Shown: positions 7,362-11,311 of the stretch, in pieces
How positions within the stretch are numbered: position 1 is the first letter of the stretch
Layout: the number at the start of each line of letters is the position of its first letter
Source: Rickettsiales bacterium
Lineage (GTDB): Bacteria; Pseudomonadota; Alphaproteobacteria; TMED109
Assembly: GCA_002689905.1 (NCBI GenBank)
Contig: NZIN01000020.1
Span: forward strand, 1-11,311
DNA length: 11,311 nt
Direction of reading: 5' to 3'
Position numbers and translations under genes: made by a program
Notes under the pieces: model-generated
Database searches by the model: none
The model's input: the letters and a program-made list of their open reading frames with translations, nothing else
What the model was told of the DNA's origin: nothing

Positions 7362-8177
7362 ATGAATTTTTACAAAATAAAATTCTTTCCTGCAACTATA
7401 CAAGATTATATATATTTTAGTTTTAGTAATCTCATATTTACATTTATTTTAATATGTCAGGTATTTTTTATAATGAATGTAGTTAATAAAAATTCTTTAA
7501 AAAATGATTATGATGCTCTTTTATTTATACCTAAAACAGGAAAGGATTTTGAGGAGAAAAGGGATCTTATTTTTAACCAGCTTAGCATTAATAAAACAAT
7601 TATTTCTGCCAATAAAAAAAAAGAAAATGATGTAAAGAGACAGTTGCTACCCATACTTAATAATATAGAAATCATCGATGAGGTGATTCCTGAAATTTAT
7701 GATCTTCAATTAAAGGATAAAATAATCTTTGATGCTGAATTAATAAATAATAAAATTTCTAATATTATTCAAGGAGCTATTATCTTGAAAATAAAGAAAG
7801 AAAAAAAGTATTCATTAAAAATTAATTTATCAATAATTTTACTAACATTTATGCTTATTATTTTTTTTAATTATTTTATCAACCGGAATTTAATTTCAAG
7901 GTTAAATGTATATTTGAATATAAGCAGATATTTTGGTGTTAAGGATAACCAGGTAATTAAAAATTTAAATTTAGGTTACTTTGTATTATTAATTTTAATA
8001 TTTATAATTAATTATTTATTATTAACATTAATGAATAAGTTTAATTTAAGTGATATTTTTAATGGTTATAACTTTTTAAAGCCATTTATATTAATTTGCT
8101 TATTTTTTCTGATAACGTATCTTGTACTTTTTTCTGTACAATTGAACTATAATATAAAAAAGTTAAATAGATTATGA
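7362..8177 (+). CDS. ftsX: FtsX-like cell division permease
   Basis: A 271-residue inner-membrane protein with the FtsX layout: a cytoplasmic N-terminus, a first helix at about 20-40, a periplasmic domain of about 110 residues (41-152), then three helices at about 153-172, 204-224 and 240-260. Between helices two and three, LNISRYFGVKDNQV matches the family's conserved cytoplasmic segment (typically LRLLGATD), which supports FtsX over a generic four-helix protein. In the known complex the periplasmic domain recruits and switches amidase activators or hydrolases; its partner here is unknown. The gene is five bases after ftsE and its stop shares ATGA with the next gene. The second half is extremely AT-rich because of Ile/Leu/Phe codons. 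The ribosome site is poor (AAGGG about 16 bases upstream), so coupling to ftsE is likely. Overall sequence is divergent, so the neighbourhood carries part of the call. Confidence 0.82.
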   Translation: MNFYKIKFFPATIQDYIYFSFSNLIFTFILICQVFFIMNVVNKNSLKNDYDALLFIPKTGKDFEEKRDLIFNQLSINKTIISANKKKENDVKRQLLPILNNIEIIDEVIPEIYDLQLKDKIIFDAELINNKISNIIQGAIILKIKKEKKYSLKINLSIILLTFMLIIFFNYFINRNLISRLNVYLNISRYFGVKDNQVIKNLNLGYFVLLILIFIINYLLLTLMNKFNLSDIFNGYNFLKPFILICLFFLITYLVLFSVQLNYNIKKLNRL

Positions 8178-8731
8178 GAAAAGTAATATTATATTTTCTT
8201 GTTTTAAATATATTTTTAATCTTAGTTGGTTTTGTATATTTTTATAAAAAAATTGAATATAAAGAAACAAGTTTTATAGAATCGACAGATGGCATTGCTG
8301 TATTAACCGGGGGTAAGGGAAGAATAAAACAAGGGCTAGATTTAATAAATCTTTATAAAAATAAAAAACTTATAATTTCAGGTGTGCATAAGAAAGTTTC
8401 TATGGGAACAATTATTCCTAATAGACTTACAAATAAAAATAATATAACTTTAGATAAGGTCTCAGAAAGTACTTTTGAAAATGTTTTAGTAATTTCAGAG
8501 TGGATTAAAGAAAACAATTTAATTAATATTACAATTATCACTTCATATTACCATATGCCGAGGACTATGCTTCTAATGAAGGCAATAGCACCTGAGTATA
8601 ATTATTACGCTTATCCTGTTAAAAAAAAAATATATAAAAAATATTCTTTAAAAAATATAATCTTTTATTATTTTTTTATTGTAGAGGAATATGTCAAATA
8701 CTTGCTGTCTCATATTATAATTATTGTATAG
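8174..8731 (+). CDS. DUF218 (YdcF/ElyC/SanA-like) envelope protein
   Basis: A 185-residue protein with an N-terminal membrane anchor (about 4-24) and a DUF218 domain facing the periplasm. Motifs in order are DGIAVLTGG (39-47), where the domain begins, LIISGV (66-71), SESTFENV (97-104, the conserved S-T-x-E-N element), and ITSYYHMPR (122-130, the conserved YHxPR element). DUF218 proteins have been linked to envelope integrity and lipid-carrier or peptidoglycan-related processes in E. coli (ElyC, SanA), but the reaction is not settled, so I give no gene symbol. It overlaps ftsX by the ATGA unit and precedes plsC by eight bases, the usual alphaproteobacterial arrangement. A run of ten A's (8621-8630) lies in a Lys-rich segment near residue 150. 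The domain assignment is firm; the function is open. Confidence 0.87.
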   Translation: MRKVILYFLVLNIFLILVGFVYFYKKIEYKETSFIESTDGIAVLTGGKGRIKQGLDLINLYKNKKLIISGVHKKVSMGTIIPNRLTNKNNITLDKVSESTFENVLVISEWIKENNLINITIITSYYHMPRTMLLMKAIAPEYNYYAYPVKKKIYKKYSLKNIIFYYFFIVEEYVKYLLSHIIIIV

Positions 8732-8739
8732 GTAATATT

Positions 8740-9438
8740 ATGTTCTTAAGAGTATTTTTATTTAATATCTTACTTTATTTTTCTATTTTATTTTTTGGAA
8801 TAATATTCTTACCATTTATTTTCTCAAGAAAAATTATAACTGAGGTAGTAAGAATATGGGCTAGAATTATTATTGCATCTCTTAAAATAATTCTTGGAAT
8901 TGAAGTAAAGTTTAATGATAAATATGTAAAGAATAAATCAGGTATCATAGTTGCGGCTAATCATCAGTCTGCCTTTGACACTATTTTTTTTTTAGCTGCT
9001 TTTGAAAAGACTATTTATATAATCAAGAAAGAATTAATTTTTATTCCTATATATGGATGGTATGCTATTAGGTTAGGTAATATATTTATAGATAGAGAGA
9101 AGAGAATAGAGTCAGTAAAAAAACTTTCAAAAAGTGTAAAGATGATGATTGATAGAGGCTATAATGTAATTATCTTTCCTGAAGGAACTAGACATACTAG
9201 TGGTATAATAGGAAATTTAAAACCAGGAGTATTTTTATTACAGAATGCGGTGAAAAAACCAATATATCCTATTTTTATTAACTCAGGCTATGCTTGGCCT
9301 AAAAATAGCTTAAATATGAAAAAAGAAAATATTTTAATTAAATCATTAAAACCTATACCATATGGATTACAGAAAAAGAGTTTTAAAAAGACTCTGGAAG
9401 ACAGGCTAAAAAAAACTAATGAGGAATATAATTCTTGA
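8740..9438 (+). CDS. plsC: 1-acyl-sn-glycerol-3-phosphate acyltransferase (PlsC)
   Basis: Transfers an acyl chain to the sn-2 position of lysophosphatidic acid, giving phosphatidic acid, at the inner face of the cytoplasmic membrane. The 232 residues are typical for PlsC. A hydrophobic N-terminal segment (about 5-28) is followed by motif I NHQSAFD (74-80, the HX4D catalytic pair H75/D80), motif II GNIFIDR (113-119), motif III FPEGTR (146-151), and the Pro-rich motif IV region around KPIYPIFI (173-180). All key residues are intact. A ribosome site AGG at 8730-8732 overlaps the upstream stop codon, with seven bases to the ATG. A run of ten T's at 8984-8993 falls directly after motif I. The stop TGA overlaps the TTG start of the adaptor gene. 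Substrate is inferred from the family; related acyltransferases using other acceptors exist. Confidence 0.93.
   Translation: MFLRVFLFNILLYFSILFFGIIFLPFIFSRKIITEVVRIWARIIIASLKIILGIEVKFNDKYVKNKSGIIVAANHQSAFDTIFFLAAFEKTIYIIKKELIFIPIYGWYAIRLGNIFIDREKRIESVKKLSKSVKMMIDRGYNVIIFPEGTRHTSGIIGNLKPGVFLLQNAVKKPIYPIFINSGYAWPKNSLNMKKENILIKSLKPIPYGLQKKSFKKTLEDRLKKTNEEYNS
9421..9425 (+). promoter_or_regulatory. Shine-Dalgarno site supporting TTG start of the RND adaptor
   Basis: GAGGA with a 9-base spacer to TTG at 9435, inside the last codons of plsC. It is the strongest ribosome site I see in the window. The next in-frame Met is at residue 183, past the membrane anchor, so TTG is the only sensible start. 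Confidence 0.7.
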
Positions 9439-10625
9439 TAAATAAAATAAAAAGACTCAAAGTACTATTTATAATATTTTTTATTACGTTAGTTATTCTT
9501 CTTATATTAAAATTCACTGGCAGTAATAATGATTTAGTAGAAAGTAATGCTAAGCCTTTTATAGTTAAAACAAAAAAAATAGCACTTCAGGAATTAAATC
9601 CGGAATACTTCTTTTATGGAAATATAAGAGCTAAAAGTAAGATAGAGGTCATAACTAAGCTTCCAGGAAAAATAATCAAAGTTTCACCAAAAGTTTTATC
9701 TAACTCTTATTTTAAAAAAGAAGAAATAATATTTGAATTAGATTCCTTTAATTTTCAACAAGAACTTATAGAAAAAGAAGCTAAACTTAAAAATTTAGAA
9801 AATGAATTAGATTCAGTGAATTTAATATATTTAGAAGTAAAGCAACAGCAAGAATTAAGTAAGAAGAACTATGAGAGGAAGAAGAAACTATTTGGAGACA
9901 TAGTTACTAGAAAAAACTTAGAAGATGCAGCAACAAATTTATCTTTAAATAATGCTAAGGTACTTGATATTGATTCTAAAATGCAAACATTGAGAGCTAA
10001 TATCGATATTGCACAAACTCAAGTAAAACTGGCAAACCGTAATTTAAAAGATACTAAATATAAAGCACCTTTTAATGGAAAGTTGTCCAATAGTTCAATT
10101 GAAGTAGGAGCTGAATTAATCTCAGGAAAATTATTGGGTGAGTTTATCAATACAAAAAATTTAAATGTAGAATTTTTTATTGGAGAAAATGTATATACTG
10201 AGTTTAATAATTTATTAGATAAAGAAGTGAGGGTTATCTGGAAAAAATCTAATTTTAAAGATAATTATTCTGCTAAAGTGTTTTATATAGATAGTACAAT
10301 TAATAAAGATAGAGCAGGTCTTAATGTAAGAGCAAAATTAGAGAGTGTTGACTTATCTGACCCTGTGAAACCAGGAGTATTTGTTGAAGTAATGCTTAAG
10401 GGAAATACTGTATCTAATGCATTTCTGGTAGATGAAAATTACATATATGAGGATAAATATGTACTAACTTTAGAAAACCAAACCGTATTAAGAAAAAAAA
10501 TAAAAATTAAAGGTGTTATTGGTGATAAGATAATAGTCACAGGCGATAATTTAAATAATAAAAATTTAATTTTAACTAGAATTAATAATATAAGTGCACT
10601 ACAGAATGTAGTTTCACATAAATAA
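9435..10625 (+). CDS. RND efflux periplasmic adaptor (HlyD/MFP family)
   Basis: A 396-residue membrane-fusion protein that would link an inner-membrane RND pump to an outer-membrane channel. An N-terminal anchor helix (about 9-26) has no lipobox, so it is probably membrane-inserted and not lipidated. The first lipoyl half is around 60-105 (GNIRAKSKIEV), followed by an alpha-helical hairpin, predicted coiled coil, at about 107-205. The second lipoyl half starts at YKAPFNGKLS (209-218), the classic adaptor signature. A beta-barrel domain follows, with VKPGVFVEV at 311-319, then a membrane-proximal domain. It starts with TTG overlapping the plsC stop and ends two bases before the pump gene, so the two are a unit. 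No substrate can be named; the closest named families are the AcrA/MexA-type adaptors. Confidence 0.9.
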   Translation: MINKIKRLKVLFIIFFITLVILLILKFTGSNNDLVESNAKPFIVKTKKIALQELNPEYFFYGNIRAKSKIEVITKLPGKIIKVSPKVLSNSYFKKEEIIFELDSFNFQQELIEKEAKLKNLENELDSVNLIYLEVKQQQELSKKNYERKKKLFGDIVTRKNLEDAATNLSLNNAKVLDIDSKMQTLRANIDIAQTQVKLANRNLKDTKYKAPFNGKLSNSSIEVGAELISGKLLGEFINTKNLNVEFFIGENVYTEFNNLLDKEVRVIWKKSNFKDNYSAKVFYIDSTINKDRAGLNVRAKLESVDLSDPVKPGVFVEVMLKGNTVSNAFLVDENYIYEDKYVLTLENQTVLRKKIKIKGVIGDKIIVTGDNLNNKNLILTRINNISALQNVVSHK

Positions 10626-10627
10626 TA

Positions 10628-11311
10628 ATGAATATAAACCTGATATCAAGTATATTAAATCATAAGACAGCATCTAATTTATTTCTGATGTTGATGGTAC
10701 TGTTAGGCTTGTTTTCAGCAAAACTATTAAATACCCAGTTCTTTCCAAACTATTCAATAGATTACGTATCAATAAGTATAAATTGGTCAGGTGCTAGTAC
10801 AAAAGACATAGAAGAGTCTCTAATTAAACCTATTGAAGGAAAAGTAAGATATTTAGATAGAGTAAAAAATACAAGATCTACCGCTAGAGAAGGAGTTGCT
10901 GACATATTATTAGAGTTTGAATCAGGTACAGATATGAAAAGTAGCTTAGCTGATGTAGAAAGAGAAATTAAATCGATTACATCTTTCCCATTAGAATCAG
11001 AAGCCCCTGTAATTAAATTAATTACACCATATGAGCAAATAGGCCTAATTTTAATAAGTGGCTTTAACGAGTTAGAATTAAAAAAAATTTCAGGGTTGCT
11101 AAGAGATGAACTTTTAAATAATGGTATAGATAAAATTGAAATAGATGGACTAAGAAAACAAGTTATATATGTAGACTTAGACCCTATATCACTACTTTCT
11201 AATAGATTAGACCCAGAAGAAGTAGCAATTAAAATTAAGCCTGAAATAAAAAATATTCCGTCAGGAATATTTAGAGATAATAATTTATTGCAACTCAGGA
11301 CTTTTTCTAAA
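10628..11311 (+). CDS. RND transporter inner-membrane pump (3' end outside window)
   Basis: Open from ATG at 10628 to the right edge, giving 228 residues of a family usually about 1,000 long. The first membrane helix is at about 16-35 (NLFLMLMVLLGLFSA), followed by the periplasmic porter region with QFFPNYSIDYVSIS and the RND hallmarks WSGASTKDIE and KPIEGKV (canonical PGAS..DVE and PIE). Later, DMKSSLADVEREI and FPLESEAPVI also match the porter subdomain. The canonical PGAS Pro is replaced by Ser here. It follows the adaptor by two bases. This is most like the AcrB/MexB hydrophobe-amphiphile family and less like heavy-metal pumps, but substrate and later helices (including the proton-relay Asp residues) lie outside the window. 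No clear ribosome site is visible, so coupling to the adaptor is likely. Confidence 0.93.
   Translation, partial: MNINLISSILNHKTASNLFLMLMVLLGLFSAKLLNTQFFPNYSIDYVSISINWSGASTKDIEESLIKPIEGKVRYLDRVKNTRSTAREGVADILLEFESGTDMKSSLADVEREIKSITSFPLESEAPVIKLITPYEQIGLILISGFNELELKKISGLLRDELLNNGIDKIEIDGLRKQVIYVDLDPISLLSNRLDPEEVAIKIKPEIKNIPSGIFRDNNLLQLRTFSK

Noticed and set aside
7840..8260. Extremely AT-rich patch over the end of ftsX and the start of the DUF218 gene, suggesting foreign DNA
   Set aside because: The dip (one 60-base line has about four G/C) coincides with membrane helices rich in Ile, Leu, Phe and Asn codons, and the gene order is the conserved one, so transfer is unnecessary to explain it.
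8353..8541. 62-residue minus-strand frame inside the DUF218 gene
   Set aside because: Antisense to a conserved domain, with no family signature or plausible ribosome site.
1..11311. CRISPR arrays, tRNA/rRNA genes, insertion sequences or phage genes
   Set aside because: No spaced repeats, terminal inverted repeats, transposase or integrase motifs, or RNA-gene signatures were seen, and nearly all bases are taken by conserved coding sequence.

Overview
The window is a compact, very AT-rich stretch of chromosome, about 27% G+C by eye (two hand-counted 60-base lines gave 4 and 20 G/C). Its gene order and protein families point to an alphaproteobacterium. The markers are tlpA divergent from argH, then a small LptM-type lipoprotein gene, lysA, a DUF4175/TIGR02302 membrane protein, an MJ0042-type zinc-ribbon protein, and ftsE-ftsX-DUF218-plsC. 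The low G+C, Lys/Asn/Ile-rich proteins, near-absent intergenic DNA and overlapping genes suggest a streamlined lineage, such as a SAR11-like or HIMB59-like marine group. That placement is inference and could not be tested here.

Region 1 (1-1100): the 3' part of a nicotinamidase gene (pncA, NAD salvage) runs off the left edge, with the first visible codon being the catalytic Asp. It converges on tlpA, a membrane-anchored thioredoxin-like gene on the minus strand. The two stop codons interlock within four bases.

Region 2 (1101-6340): a plus-strand operon of argH (last step of arginine synthesis), a 42-residue lipoprotein gene that is easy to miss, lysA (last step of lysine synthesis), and a large DUF4175/TIGR02302 protein with N-terminal membrane helices and a long coiled-coil C-terminal part. 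Every junction overlaps (8, 1 and 19 bases).

Region 3 (6323-6690): a minus-strand gene for a small zinc-ribbon protein with one membrane helix. It overlaps the end of the DUF4175 gene tail to tail and is divergent from ftsE. A symmetric ATTATAAT box lies in the 65-base gap.

Region 4 (6691-11311): a second tight plus-strand operon of ftsE, ftsX (division-linked ABC-like complex), a DUF218/YdcF-like envelope protein, plsC (phosphatidic acid synthesis), an RND periplasmic adaptor, and the start of an RND inner-membrane pump that runs off the right edge. Junctions are 5-base gap, 4-base overlap, 8-base gap, 4-base overlap and 2-base gap. ftsE and the adaptor gene start with TTG.

Most of the window is ordinary conserved housekeeping, and I do not see a wholly new system. 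The best leads are the FtsE ATPase, which has lost several catalytic motifs while keeping Walker A; the uncharacterised DUF4175 protein beside the division/envelope genes; and 10-base homopolymer runs inside argH, ydcF and plsC. No RNA genes, mobile elements, CRISPR arrays or convincing terminators were found, and no gene-free stretch exceeds 65 bases.
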